Assembly: GCA_030512295.1 (NCBI GenBank)
Contig: JAULSR010000002.1
Span: 8,742,001 to 8,806,000, forward strand
Length of the DNA stretch: 64,000 nt
Direction: 5' to 3'
Source of the DNA: Bombardia bombarda
Taxonomy: Eukaryota > Ascomycota > Sordariomycetes > Sordariales > Lasiosphaeriaceae
The translations under genes and the position numbers were made by a program. Every line of letters begins with the position of its first letter. Position 1 is the first letter of the stretch. The notes under the pieces were generated by a model, which searched no databases, had not been told where the DNA came from, and worked only from the letters and a program-made list of their open reading frames with translations. Below, piece after piece: positions 1 to 12,854 of this stretch.

Positions 1-3000
1 CCGGCAGCTCTCGCTCTGTTGAAGAAAAGGTGGAAGCTATGCAGCAGCTCGACGTAGATAAACGGTTGTCGTTTCGAGGGCGACGAACTATGGAAGGGGA
101 GTAAGTCCGGGCTTCTGGCCAAGACAGACCAAGTGAATGATGAACGAACCGGTGTTCAGTTTCAGACCAGAGCTAAGAGGGGAGGAGGGGAAGCAGGATC
201 TTATGGCCTGAGGGTCTGGCCGATGACTCGTCACCTCTAACCAGGTGTGCCAAGTAGGTCTGCCAGGTAGGTGTGCCAGGTGTGGCCGGCAGCTCTGGGC
301 GATCTATATATGTACCTCAAGTACGTACCTAGGCAGGCAGCACGGGTCTAGGTAGTTCAGCCTAGAGTACAGGCCAGCAGAGAGCAGGTATAGACTATAT
401 GGGAAGCGAGGATATGAGGCAGGTAAATAGCGACTTCTCTGTCGAATGTGTGGTATATGTGATGTGGCCTTGTCTTGGATCACCAGATGGGGACCATGGG
501 CAGGTCGGGGCCAGAGAGGCGGTTATATTGTGTCCAGGACGTTGAAGAACAAAAGTAAGGTAGGTTGCGCGGGTGAGGCGGCGGCGGCACCAGCATGAGG
601 GGCGCTTCCAACATATACGTCCGTCTATGGTCCTTCCCCCATAAATAAGAGACAACAAGGAGGGGTGTCACAGCCTCGCGTAGGGCTAGATGGGGGTAGG
701 TGTGGAGGTAGATACCTATAGATACCTAAGGTGTGAGGTACTGAGTGAGGTATACAAGCATTCAGGAAACAGGAAACGAAGCACGGTCAGCTTCAATCAC
801 CACTTGCGATCTGGTGTGAGGAAGTGAAGTCATCTAGTTGATCTAGGTGAGGCACAACGAACAAAAATGAAGGCAGTGTAAGGTGTCTGTGTCGGTCTAG
901 ACATCGGGATCGACTCGCCAGCGACTCGCGACTTCGCGAATTCGAGGGTCAAAACTGGTGGGGATACGACAACAATGGTAGATGCCTGGGAACCGATGAA
1001 GAATCGAGTCTAGGACTATGGCAGCAGCCATTTGAGCCACCGCAGAATGTCGCTTTCTCGTTCATCGAGCCTCCCACAGGCGAGCAGCTGCGCATTTGCT
1101 GCGCAGCCGAAGCGCGGGGCTCAGCACCGTCGAGGCCAGCCAACCTGGAAGCGACAACCTACCTTAGGAAGGAACCACACGGGTACTCTGGTTACCTATC
1201 CTCAGGCCAATCAAGGCCAGGACAGGCCAGGACAGGCTGGGACCGCAACGCCGCAAACCTAGGGTCCTCCTTCCTGCAGAAAGTGCATGCAGCAAGGTGG
1301 GAGGAAGCCACGACCCATGGCCGACAAACGAACGGGCCATGGGCTCAAGCCTCATGGAGAAAAAGAGGCCTCGGGCGCACGGACCATAACTTGTTAGTAA
1401 ATACCTACCTAGGCACGTCTGCCTGTTCTGTTGAAAAGATAGGCCAATCCCATCGCGTCCTGGACCGTTGCGTTCACAACACTACTTAGGTACCTTCATG
1501 CACGCATCTGCGTTTTAGCTGCCGCTCAGCTGTATGTGGCTAGATGGAAAGACAACCGAGGGTGACACAAAAAAAATAAAAAATCAGACAACGGCAGCTT
1601 GCGGGCTGCCGCTCAGATCTCACCCAGTGACCCCCAACGGAGCGCGACCGGCCAATGTCGTCATACCAGATGCTGTTCGAGAACTGCTCTGTTGCAAACA
1701 AGAACCGACCTACTCAACCACCGGACCTGCTCCCGGCCTATCACCTATCACGGTTGATAAAGTGTGAGTCTCCCCGCGTTTCGGTGTTTCAAATGAAGCT
1801 ATCCTCGATGGTATGGCATACACGTACACTTCAAGGTCGGAACGCCCAAGACCTTCGCAACAGGAAGGAGCTCAGAACTTAATCGACAACACGCGCCTCT
1901 GAGATATCAAAACTGAGGCTGTCATAAGACAGCCCATTGCTTACCGAAAAGATCAATTCATCGTGAACCAAGTCTTTGCATCCAGTCCGGACAAATTGAA
2001 CAAATTGAGGTCAGATTGGACGTGGAGAAGTTGAATGGGCCGCACAAGCACTTGAAATCCACAACCATCAACCCCCTCCATCCCTCCCTCTATTCTAGAC
2101 CAAATGTTCAGCTCGCAACTGTCGTCAGTTCGCTGCTCTCTGACTGCATCCCGGCGAAGAACCCAGCATGATGACGGGACAGCCCGGCCCACCTCACCAA
2201 AAGGGGAATAACCAGTATGCTCGATCCGTAAACCTACGAGAAGTAGTGCATTTTGAATGGGAGGAGCGCCTTCAGTTTCTCTCCAGAAGAGTGTCACCCA
2301 GAATTGCGCCGCAGCCCCCTGGGGTACCTAGATAGCTTACTAGCCAGTCCCGTCGCTGAACCAGACAATTGCCAACGCCGTCCTCCGCGATGCTGAGATG
2401 TCGTGTAGGGGCACAGTGAGAATAGAGATAGTGCATACCACCCTGGCCAGCCTTGTAGCCAGTTGGCAGCTGGGGGCAGAGACATGTGATCATCAGCCTG
2501 TCAAACTGCCTTGTCCTGCCATCACCATCACCATCGACTAGAAAAAAAAAAAACTTCAAGGTTTCTACAAGACTCCATCTAGCGCCTAGGCATCCGTTTC
2601 AAATGAATGACTTCTCGAGGCTTCTCGATCGAATGACAAGCTCGAATGGCAAGTTCTTCACCATCACGCCGGAAGAAAAGTTTTTTCTCTCGCGCAGTAC
2701 AACAGTTCTTCCACCTTGCAGCTGAGCATGTGTGTTCCTCTAACCACAGCCCCGGCAATATGTACTCGACAGGCGCAGATTCCAATCGCTCGGCGGAACA
2801 TGACCGCCGTTTCATAGCTCGCCGAATTTTTTGACCCGACATGGACAAGACCTCCACCTCTTGACAGCATCATCATCATCAAGAACTAGCCGCTCGGCCG
2901 CCTTGCACTGTAACGACACAATCGGGAAACCCGAAAGTAATCGTGCAATGGAAATTTTTGGCAACACTTGTTGACTGCGACAGAGGCCTCGCGGCCTGAC

Positions 3001-5565
3001 CATCCCGACCGAGCGAAATACCTACCACAAGTCCTTTCTCGCACGCGCGTTCGTCGACTGCTTCCGCCCGCTGATGACCATTGTCGGCACAAGCGCTGAC
3101 TTTGTCAATCGGCAGAGGCCTGGCAAATCGCTTGATTCCCCGCCCTCACAGTCGTCGTCATCATCCCCGTCATCACCGTCGTCGGTGTCGTTCGTCGTCG
3201 ACAGTGAAATGAATAAAGAGCATATCTTGATGGGACAAAATGGACACATGCAGAGTCGGAATCGCACATGAGAGCCCACCAAGCCTGTGTCGACTGGCAA
3301 AGTGATGCTTGCCTCCGCTGGTGTCGAGTATGAACTGGCATGACGGACGGCGGACGGCGGCTGCCTGCGGTACGGGAGGCCCCTTTGTCGCTCGATAAAA
3401 GAGGAGGAAATGAATGCAATCAAGATGTTTGAATACGGGCACGGCAGATGAGGTCGCATTAGGTCAATTAGATCAATGTCGCGTTGTGACTGCCATCTTC
3501 TTTGTGGGGTTTAGTGCAACTTCATAAACCGTGGCGCACACCAACGCTCGGCAAGTTAAATTTGTCGAGACGAATCTCTGTTGAAGAAAACGTTCATGGC
3601 TCTCGTCAATCCACTAGGCCGCGGCGGCATGACGGGGTCCCGTTGATAGCGGGATACGGGGAAATCAGTTGGATACAGATCCATAAGATCTAAAATCGAG
3701 GCATGCATGTCGCCAAAAATAATGCACAATGGCAAGTATCGAGGCTGCTGCAAGTAGGGTCCTTCTTTGGTGTTTGCGTAGCAATCCGTAGAATTAATAA
3801 CTTTGTAGAAAATGAAATTAATTTGGTGGTTGAATCAACCAAGTAGGTCGATCCGCACGCTCACCGTTAGACCCAATCTAGTCACCGTCGTGGAATTCAC
3901 TGAGAAAAAAACAAGAAACAAGTCGTAGAATCGTTGATCAACACCAAGCAAAAAGATCGCCGCCATGTTATGACGGTGTGGTGCAGCGTGCTGTGGTGCT
4001 CTCCTGTCTCATGTAATGCACTGCCATTGTCGAAATGTGCAGATCTCGCATCTGTCATCCAGTCATCCAAGGCATGCACACATCACGGCAACTGTGACCG
4101 AGAGATCAACGTGCCCCCTATCGCTGTGGTTCCCCACAACCAAGTGATAGACAGACTGGTTGACAAGGTCAACCCAGCATATGGCCGAGGGTGGCCTGCG
4201 AAGTGCGGGCCATGAGCCAATCGACTCCCCAAACGGTTATTTCGCTTGTGTTTCGACGTGGACAAATGGCCGGCCAAGCGCCTTCTCGAAGAGGAGAAAC
4301 AGTTTCCCTCAGTACCTGCATTAGCGCCGCTCTTAGCGCACCACCTCCACAAAACATGTTCACGCAAACTCCCGCGTGCACTTTCACACTGTTCTCGCAG
4401 CTTCATCCATCGCACTACCGCCAAATGAACCGCTCGAGAGAGAAATGAACAAGACCAAGCAAGCCTCAACGCCACGGTTTGGACTGGCGGTGAGGCCTTT
4501 TGTCGACTCACGCACACAGCACGCTCGCTGCCATGAACACGTCAAAGATTCGATTTGATCATGTCTCACTCTGCGTTCTCGGACGATAACGATAACCGCG
4601 CGGCATCAATCAAGACCCCGCTGATGTTCATGGCTGTGGCCACTGTAGCCGCCTCTTGAGAACAGAACAGGTTTCGATGCTTCGGGATCCCGAAATAGGA
4701 TTCGATCTTCACAGTCACGGTAGAGGCACGCTCCACCTCGCTGATGGGATGGATTGCGTGTGTCTGCTTCTATTGTTATTCGTGAGCAAGCTACCGATTG
4801 GCAAGAATTGCCCGGTCACAAAGACCAAGCAATGTGGCTTTGCTGAATGCTGATGAAGTTCACATTGCCGGCGGCCACGCATAGCAAATCAAGAGCCAAG
4901 GTTTCAATAGTCATTTGCGATTGCCCCTCACGAGATCGAATCCCGGCTCGGTGTCCTGGTCCACTCAGCTCGCTTGCATGGCCATCATGGGCAAAGACCC
5001 CGTGGACCCCTACTTGACTACCGAGTACTACCACCAAAAGGGCCCTGTGTGAATAGGGGGTTGTGAATCCATGGATCCTGTGTCACCTGGAAAGTCGTCG
5101 AGAATCCCAGGGCTGCTGCTGATCGGCCACCGAAATGCCCCCCCAGAACCCGTAACTGGGACGGGGATGACAAGCTTCCTTTGAACTGTCTGTTTGTGGG
5201 TAATGCCAGCATCCACCAAGCCCCTGGATTAGTGTAGCTCCATCGGTTCGGATAGCCACTGGCCAGCGTCAACGGCAATCTCCCCATCCCCTTCTGTTTA
5301 CACTGTGCTACCTCTCTTTCAGCACGTACGATGCTATTTAACACTGCTTGTCCTCCGTCCCAAGTCATCGGTCCTCTTCTTCTTCTTTCTTCTTCAGCCC
5401 AACAAGCCACTTTCAAGCAAACCTCTTCGTCTTTGACAAACCTTTGACTTCGGTCGTCCATTCTTTAAGAACCAACGCTCAACTAAATCAATACCCTTCT
5501 CTCACCCACTTTTCCACACACGACCTTGATCTTTTTCGTATAACCGAAACCCACAAACCGTCATC
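1..5565. other. long gene-poor intergenic region
   Basis: No reading frame here has a codon pattern, domain or plausible spliced continuation that supports a gene. All open frames are short and overlap one another on both strands. The left part is rich in TACCTA/TAGGTA-type motifs common between genes in Sordariomycetes. The last 200 bases, from about 5366, turn CT-rich (CTTCTT runs) and are probably the promoter and leader of the surface-protein gene that follows. I see no RNA gene or transposon coding sequence. Confidence 0.6.
5366..5565 (+). promoter_or_regulatory. CT-rich leader/promoter of the first GPI-type protein gene
   Basis: A pyrimidine-rich block of CTTCTT and TCTTTC runs is followed by an A/C-rich leader that ends in a CATCATG start context. 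Such CT-blocks mark transcription starts of well-expressed genes in filamentous fungi. The role is inferred from composition and position only. Confidence 0.35.
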
Positions 5566-6132
5566 ATGCGTTTCGCCCTTGCCGCCGTTGCCTTTGCTGC
5601 CGCCGTCTTCGCCCAGGAGGACGAGGCGGCTGAGAGCACCGTCTACTCGACCGACTACGTCACCATCACCTCGTGCGCCGCGACCGTGACCGACTGCCCT
5701 GCCCGCAGCACCCAGGTCTCGTCCACCGTCTACGCCGTCACCACGGGCGTCGTCATCCCCAGCCAGTACTCCAACTCCACCATCAAGGCCTCCTCGGCTG
5801 CCGCTGTCTTCACCCCGGTGGTCGTCGCCCCCAGCGCCGCCGCTGTCCCCAGCCTCTTTACCACCGTGGCTCCCGCCTGCCCCACCTACTCAGTCAAGAC
5901 CATCTCCACCGAGATCACCACCGTTATCCCCACCGTCTACTACGAGACCGTGGCCATCCCCTGCCCCACGGTTGCCCCCACCCCGTCTGCCGGCTTCCCC
6001 GCTTCCTCCAGCAACGGCACCACCCCGACCTTCACCTCGCCTCCCGCCATCGTCACCGCCGGTGCCGCTACCATGGGTGGTTCCGCCTTCCTGGCCGCTG
6101 CCGCTGGCCTCGCTGCCTTCGTTCTGGCTTAA
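5566..6132 (+). CDS. secreted GPI-anchored Ser/Thr-rich cell-wall protein
   Basis: This intronless gene encodes 188 residues. It opens with a signal peptide (about residues 1-16, ending AVFA before QEDE). The mature part is rich in Ser, Thr, Val and Ala, with four cysteines (about 37, 44, 105 and 133) and two N-glycosylation sequons (N70-S-T and N150-G-T). It ends in a small/hydrophobic tail (GGSAFLAAAAGLAAFVLA) with no charged residue after it, the usual signal for GPI attachment. Small fungal wall proteins of this layout sit on the plasma membrane or are transferred to wall glucan. No catalytic domain is visible, so a structural or surface role is inferred. Third codon positions are strongly C-rich, as in highly expressed genes, and a CT-rich leader lies upstream. 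The start is the first ATG, directly before the signal peptide. Confidence 0.85.
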   Translation: MRFALAAVAFAAAVFAQEDEAAESTVYSTDYVTITSCAATVTDCPARSTQVSSTVYAVTTGVVIPSQYSNSTIKASSAAAVFTPVVVAPSAAAVPSLFTTVAPACPTYSVKTISTEITTVIPTVYYETVAIPCPTVAPTPSAGFPASSSNGTTPTFTSPPAIVTAGAATMGGSAFLAAAAGLAAFVLA

Positions 6133-8287
6133 AGCGAGTCTCGACTCTTTTGGGATGAAGGGGATGGTGTGCTTCTTCATTTTTGCCTTTAATGCACATA
6201 TTCACTTGGATTGGATTTACCACCCAGCCTGGATGGCTGGCTGAGCTTTTCCACGACAGCCTTTTTCTTTTTAACTTTTCACGACATATTATACCAGAAA
6301 CCTCGGGGTGCTTTAGAGAGGGGGAGGGTCAAGCGATATCAAGGAAACACAAAATCCAGCAATCATCGGCTTGTTCATTTGGCGTGCGAAAAGGAGCGGT
6401 GTCAAGTTCAGCATAAACCACCGGCATGGTAGATACCATAATGTGAATTTAACTTGACCATTTATTGCACTTTTTCGGCGTTTTTCTTTCTCATTCACGA
6501 CATTTGTTTTATTTTTCCCTTACTGGTTTTCTCTGCCATGAGTTTTGTACATACGCTCAGTGAACCACTTATAACCATTGTCCTTTAACATGAAGTCACA
6601 ACTAACGTGCATGAAGCGGTTGGTCATTCTCAATGGCTGGTCTTGGCTCCCGTGCTGAGCCCTGTGTCCAAGATTCTTTCGCTGCTCGTGCAGTGAATCC
6701 CCTAAAAGCAACCCTCATTTCCCGTACCCCTGGATGCGGATCACATACGGGGAGGGGGTGGCTGCATTTAAAACGGCTTAGATTGCACAAGTCCCACAAG
6801 TCCCCGAAGTCCCCTCCCCAAGATTCAAAGCAGGGGAGCGCCCCGGGGGTGGATCGATCTTGTACGAACGAGTACATGTCGCGCGCAGACCACGGTCAAC
6901 TATTCCCGCAAAACTGTTGCTACCACAAATACGTGATCTTTGGGAGTGGCTGTGTGAGTCGATGTTTGTACGTAGTAGGTGTTTTGTACATACCGAACAA
7001 TGGGGTAATGTTCCATGTTCTTGGTATTGCGCTCAATAGAACGATTTTCCTGGTTTCTAGAAGCGAACAGATAATAGTAGAATAGTACGCAGCGGGCAAC
7101 GAAGAAGGGAAGGTACTTATGGTTTGTTTCAAGCAAGCCCACAATGAAAGAAACGCGGATCGGGGCGCTGACTTGTATGTACCACATAGCTGTTTCATAC
7201 TTGACAAGGAGGGGAGGGGCAGGATGCTGTATGTACACATGTCGGTTTCTTCACACAGTCCCTTCTTACACCTTCCCATTTGTGAATTGCTACCCGATGC
7301 AGACATGAGGAGTGATGGCCCGGCCCGGCTGTGTGGTACCTGAGGGCAGGTTGCATACCCACGAAGTACGTATAGTAACGTAGGAAATAATTTTTAGGTT
7401 TAATTCCCCGTGGAAGAATAGAAGCAGTCCAAATTGGTAATGCCTGGGATGGGTGTCTGAACAGTTGTGGAAGCTCATCATGATCCGCGATACAACAGAG
7501 GTAAAACGCGTGGACTCTAATGACGACTATATGTGTGCTTGTTGTAGGCAGAGGATTTCAGGATTCCGAACTACCTTCTCTATGTCATTGATGTTACGAT
7601 CTCTTTCTCCCGGGACACAAAGTGACTGCTACTGGAGTCACTGTGCGTATCTCCGAGACGCGTCATATGCTGCAGGTACAGAGGACCCCTCATCAAGAAA
7701 AAGGACGGTAGCTCGCTGCGGGGAACGGGAGGGCAATCATAATGCTTTTGGGGTTATAATAACGTGGTCTTTTTTATATGCAGCCACTATTTAGCAGTCT
7801 GGTTCTGCGCAAGGCGTGCGTGGCGGCTAAAGACGTGTAGGTTGTTTGGCTAGCTAGGTAGCCGGTACCTTTTACAACTTAAATATCCTGCACCTGCTCC
7901 GCGTTTCTTTTTAGAACAATTATCTCCCGCCTAAGGCTGAACATTCTAATAAGATGGATATTAGAGAGTAAGAGTGGGTGGGCGGGATGGCGTCCTGATT
8001 TATTGATTGCATGCAGTTTTTAAGACCATGGAATGGGAATCTGAAGAGGAAAGAGGCAGAAGAGAGCTTGGCAACATGAAATATATCGGTGTCTCCTCGT
8101 CCTCTTACTCTCTCCTGTTCTCTCTTGCGAAATATTTCGAGTTAGCTGTCATGGATTTTATATCCCTATTACCTTCGTTTCTGCTTCATCTTGTTCTTTA
8201 AACAACAGTCCTTACGCACACAAAGTGTGAGACAAAATACCACAGTATTTTGTTCACAAACCAAAACAACACCTCATCGATCTAAAC
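6133..8287. other. intergenic region
   Basis: About 2.1 kb lie between the two surface-protein genes. The sequence after 6133 is T-rich and is probably the 3' UTR of the first gene. The open frames (for example 6633-7085 and 7453-7794) lack codon bias, domains and conserved-looking splice structure, so I treat them as chance. I recognised nothing else here. Confidence 0.5.
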
Positions 8288-9302
8288 ATGGCTCACACCA
8301 CGTTTCTTCGTCTTCTCTGCCTAGGGACTATCCTCCTCACCAACCCTGTGCTAGTTCCAGCTCTGGCCCAAGACAACAACGCAACCGACGGCAGCTCTAG
8401 CCGCAGTACCAGCAACAGCACCGGCTCAACCGCCGCAACAGCAGTCGTCACACGGGTGGTACAGATCTTTTACATCGGCGAGCAGGTGCATGATGGGCAA
8501 CCATACACCTTGGCCCACCGAGATTCCGGCGCCGTCGTGGCCATCAACGACGACCTCACCACCTATGTCGTCACCACAACCCGTCTAGACCAACAACAAC
8601 ATTGGCCCAAACCATCAGCCACAGACAGCGTTAGCGTCAGCGACACCAACACCATATCCCCAGGCAGCACGACGCCAACAACACTACCCACATCATGGTC
8701 CAGAAAACACGGCGGCGGCAGCGGCAGCGGCAGTGGTGGCCCCCCCTTTGGCACCGGCACCGGCACCGGCACCGGCACCAGCCCCTTCTTCTCCCTCGGC
8801 AACGCCACAGGCCAACCCAGCACCATCACCCAGGGCCCCGCGACCTTCATGTACACGGGCACGCGAAACTGGCCCAACCACACCATGTACGTGTGTGCTT
8901 TGTATTATTGTTATTCCCCTTTTGTCCCCAGTCCTCCGGTAAGTGAACACTGTTAACCAAAACAACCAACCATTTTAAAGCATCAACCAATGCAGCCTCA
9001 ACGGGACAGCAGCGGCCGCGTGCAACATCACACACGTCGGCAGCCTGTGGTACGCCAAGGACCCGCGGTGGAACGGCACCTACTCGACATATAGCTACGA
9101 CTGGACCAGCGGCGACAGGTTCGGGTTCGCGCCTGTTACTATTACTGAGGGCGTTGGGATGTTATCGGCGACGGGGACGCCTACGGCCAGCGGTGGCGGT
9201 GTGGCTAATGGTGCCGGTGGTAGTGTGAGAGATGGTCGTCGTCTCGGGATGGCGATGGCGATGGTGGGAGGTGTTGTTGGTGTTGTTGTATTGTGCTGGT
9301 AA
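8288..9302 (+). CDS. secreted GPI-type surface protein with Gly-Thr repeat
   Basis: Two exons (8288-8886 and 8996-9302) encode 301 residues. The intron has a GTACGT donor and a TGCAG acceptor, and splicing restores a frame that stays open to TAA at 9300. A signal peptide (about 1-27, ending VPALA before QDNN) leads into an Asn/Ser/Thr-rich region. Next come a non-repetitive stretch around residues 55-100 (VVTRVVQIFYIGEQVHDG and onward), a Gly/Ser linker and a perfect five-copy GGCACC repeat (8750-8779) encoding alternating Gly-Thr. A second ordered-looking segment holds Cys, Trp and several N-X-T sequons (NGTAAACNITH). The C-terminus is a hydrophobic helix (MAMVGGVVGVVVLCW) with no tail, suggesting GPI anchoring or a terminal membrane helix. 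No enzyme family is recognisable. It may be a fast-evolving wall or sensor protein. Confidence 0.75.
8750..8779 (+). repeat. in-frame (GGCACC)5 minisatellite
   Basis: Five exact tandem copies of GGCACC lie inside the second surface-protein gene and code for five Gly-Thr pairs. The unit is six bases, so changes in copy number keep the reading frame. Confidence 0.95.
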
Positions 9303-10872
9303 ATTTATTGATGGCCATGGGTTGTCTGTCTCATTTCTATCTTGCTTATTGCTGGGGCATGGATGGTAAAGAAAAGGGGGAATGGAATGGGAAAAAGGGG
9401 TTAAACGTCCTCAATGGCATATCAAGATAAAACACGCATCGTATAATAAAGTCGACGACAGTCGTCTTTAACGGATGACATACGGCCTTGTAGGTATTCG
9501 TACATACGGCCGTGGCTACTACGTTCGTAGGTAGCTAGCAGCCGATGAGGATTCGGCGTGCGGCTGATCCCGGACCGGAGGTTAGCAAACACTGGTTCGG
9601 GCTTAGCCAGAGTCCAACGGGCCAGAGGGCGGGAATCCACCTCACTGTCCACGGCCGTATCCACTGGCATGCTGACCTCGCTTTTTAGTAACACACTTAG
9701 TAACACACACAGAAGGACTCACTACTGTGATGAGCAGTCTCACCACGTGCTCGTTACGAGTCGTTTATTAGAAGCCTGTGGCGGTAGACTCAGGCTGGTG
9801 CAGTTGTTCCATGGGCATGTGACACGCACAAGAGTGACAGAGTGACAGTCCTGACAACTTAAAGCATCACAGTGAGCCGACTTGTCTGACATGTGAGTCA
9901 AGATGCCCGTCTCACACTGACTTGTAAAAGCGACGCGTGGTTGCTTGGCCAATCGCACCAATTGCCAGTGCGGTGAAGGTGAGACCAGTTTAATCAAGGA
10001 TATTCGCAGCAAAACCTGGGATTCCCCTGAGTGATCTGTGCTTGGTGGTAGGTTTGTCGCGGCACGCCAACCTCCTCTTTGCACTGGACCCAATCCTCTG
10101 ATCACGGCATTTTGGTCCACGGACGGATAGTTCCAGCAGGGTGGATGGTTCTCGCTTTGCCGTGCATGCCGCGCTTGAACGTGCTTGGTGCATCGGATGC
10201 ATCGTGCATGCGAGAATTAAGAGAAAAAAAAGGGCAGAGGCAGCAAGGGTCAGAATGGTGCTGTGCTGACCGGGCATAACTGCGTGTTGTTGGTTCGCTG
10301 GACGGCGCAAAGGAGCAATGAGCGTAATAAATCACTCGAAACGTGCTGTGAAAAGATGCTTAAAAAAAGACACCAAAATGACTCCTTCACCCTCACCACC
10401 GAGGTTTTTGACATTCAAATCGTGACATGTCAGTGGGGGTTGGATGGCCTAGACTTGGGAATTTTGCGTCATCTCTGGGTTGGGAATCCCTGCGAGGTGC
10501 AAACAAGCACGCCAAGCAACGAAAATCGCAGATTGCTGGGAAGGTGGGGGCCCTATCTTCGGCCTTGCCGCTACTTCAGTGGCTGCTGAAGCTCACTGGA
10601 AATAGGCGCAAAGGAAAAAAAAAGCGACGAAAAAAAAGCGCGATCGGCGCTAGTCGCCCAATGCCAATCCGAAGCTGACTTTTTGCTTATCATCCGCGCC
10701 GCCGACTTTCCTGGAGAAAGAATTCTTGATCTCCCTAGTAGTGTTCCAACCAGTACTCCCGGCATAATATCATCCTTTTTGCTTTCTGGGCATCTCCTCC
10801 CTCCTGGTCCTCTCCCCTCCCCCCAAGCCACCAGCTACCCTCTTTTCGCGTGCTGTGCTCGCCAATTGGGCC
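9303..10872. other. intergenic region
   Basis: About 1.6 kb with no supported gene. It holds a short repeat of TAGTAACACAC near 9689-9710 and a GCATG-rich patch near 10165-10210. The last 200 bases are CT-rich and are probably the promoter and leader of the NADH dehydrogenase gene. Confidence 0.5.
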
Positions 10873-12854
10873 ATGGCGTCTTCATCGCGAGCTCTGAGCA
10901 AGCTCTCGGGCACTCCTCAGTTGGCTGTCGCACGGTTGCAGGCCCAGGCCGCATCCCGCCTGCTCACCACGCCATACCGTCGCGCCGCCTCGACAAGCAC
11001 AAGACCGGTGGTGGGAAGCAGACAAGTAACTCTTGCGCGCCAATCCCGTCGCGGCTATGCTGATGAGGCCGCCCCCGTCACAGCGCCCAAGAAGCCCAGG
11101 CGGTTCCGGACTCTGAGATGGCTGTGGAGGTTGCCCTACCTCTCCGCTATTGCTGGTGTCGTTTATATCGGCTATGGCATCTACCAGGACAGACACCCCG
11201 ACCCCCAGACAGACCCTGACCCGAGCAAGAAGACTCTGGTCATTCTAGGTGAGCTTTGCCCTGTGCCTGTGACTGTGCCAAAGCTGCAAGCGACATCGGC
11301 CGCTTGCCATACATACCCCTCTCCCCTCCCTAGTTAAAGTTAGTTACTGACGAGCGCAACAAAGGAACCGGATGGGGCTCCGTCTCCCTGCTCAAGCGCC
11401 TCGATACCGAGAACTACAACGTCATCGTCATCTCGCCCCGCAACTACTTCCTCTTCACGCCCCTGCTGCCGTCATGCACCACGGGCACCATCGAGCACCG
11501 CTCCATCATGGAGCCCGTGCGCACCATCCTGCGGTCCAAGAAGGCCAGCGTCAAGTACTACGAGGCCGACGCCAGCTCCATCGACCCCGAGCGCAAGGTC
11601 GTGCGCATCCACGACAACTCTGACATCCGCGGCGACATGGCCGAGACCGAGGTTCCGTACGACATGCTGGTGATCGGCGTCGGCGCCGAGAACGCGACAT
11701 TCGGCATCCCCGGCGTCCGCGAGCACTCGTGCTTCCTCAAGGAGATCCCCGACGCCCAGCTGATCCGCAAGAAGATCATGGACTGCGTCGAGACGGCCGC
11801 CTTCAAGGACCAGTCCCCCGAGGAGATCGACCGCCTGCTCCACATGGTGGTTGTCGGCGGCGGCCCTACCGGCGTCGAGTTCGCCGGCGAGCTCCAGGAC
11901 TTCTTCGAGGAGGACATCAAGAAGCTGATCCCGGACATTAGCGACCGCTTCCGTGTCACGCTCATCGAGGCCCTCCCCAACGTCCTGCCCAGCTTCTCCA
12001 AGCAGCTGATCGAGTACACCGAGAGCACCTTTAAGGAAGAGAAGATCGACATCCGGACCAAGACCATGGTCAAGAAGGTGACGGACAAGACGGTCGAGGC
12101 CGAGATCGTCGGCCCCGACGGCAAGAAGCAGACGCAGATCTTCCCCTACGGCCTGCTCGTCTGGGCCACGGGCAATGCCGTGCGTCCTGTCGTCAAGGAT
12201 CTCATGGCCCACATCCCCGCCCAGAAGGACTCGCGCCGCGGCCTCGCCGTGAACGAGTACCTGGTCGTCCAGGGCACCCGCGACATCTGGGCCGTCGGCG
12301 ACTGCGCCGTGGCCGGATACGCGCCCACCGCGCAGGTGGCCGGCCAGGAGGGCAACTTCCTCGCGCGCCTGTTCAACAACATGGCCAAGACGGAGGCGCT
12401 GGAGGAGAACATCCGCGAGCTCAGCGGCTCGCTTAACCTGAAGCCCGGCAACGCGGCCGAGATCTCGCGCGAGATCGAGGACAATGAGCGCCAGCTGCGC
12501 CGCATCAAGGACATCAAGCCCTTCCACTACAGCCACCAGGGCAGTCTCGCCTATATCGGCAGCGACAAGGCCGTTGCGGATGTTAGCTGGTTCAACGGCA
12601 ACTTTGCAACCGGCGGCAACTTGACTTACCTGTTCTGGAGGAGCGCCTACCTTTCCATGTGCTTTAGCAGTAAGTTTTTTTTTCTTCCATCCCACTTGTT
12701 TCCCACTTGTTTTTTTAACTCTCGGGGCCCCACGCCCCGCCATAGGATGGCAACATACTGACATCATGATCTTTCTCTAGCGCGGAATCGTCTGCTTGTC
12801 ATCAACGACTGGCTGAAGTCTAAACTCTTTGGGCGTGACGTTTCTCGGGAGTAG
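10873..12854 (+). CDS. alternative (type II) NADH:ubiquinone oxidoreductase, external type
   Basis: Exons 10873-11248, 11365-12669 and 12781-12854 encode 584 residues. The enzyme passes electrons from NADH to ubiquinone without pumping protons, on the mitochondrial inner membrane. An Arg/Ser/Ala-rich targeting sequence (about 1-60) is followed by a hydrophobic segment (about 86-104), as in external NDE enzymes facing the intermembrane space. Two Rossmann motifs are visible: the FAD site GTGWGS (about 126-131), rebuilt exactly across intron 1, and the NADH site VVVGGGPTGVEFAGE (about 286-300). WATGNAVRP and WAVGDCAV complete the flavin site. The C-terminus FGRDVSRE, in exon 3, is family-typical and places the last intron. 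No EF-hand insertion is present, so it resembles the calcium-independent NDE-2 type more than Neurospora NDE-1. The ATG at 10873 fits best, because nothing upstream adds a targeting signal. Confidence 0.93.

Noticed and set aside
3022..3459. 145-residue frame in the left intergenic region
   Set aside because: No codon bias, domain or splice continuation. It overlaps equally long frames in other phases.
8891..8995. Alternative donor GTGTGT for the intron of the second surface-protein gene
   Set aside because: It shifts exon 2 out of the frame that stays open. GTACGT at 8887 keeps it.
11472..12767. 431-residue open frame on the minus strand
   Set aside because: Antisense shadow of the NADH dehydrogenase exon 2, made open by its G/C-rich third positions. 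It is Leu/Val/Asp repetitive with no domain.
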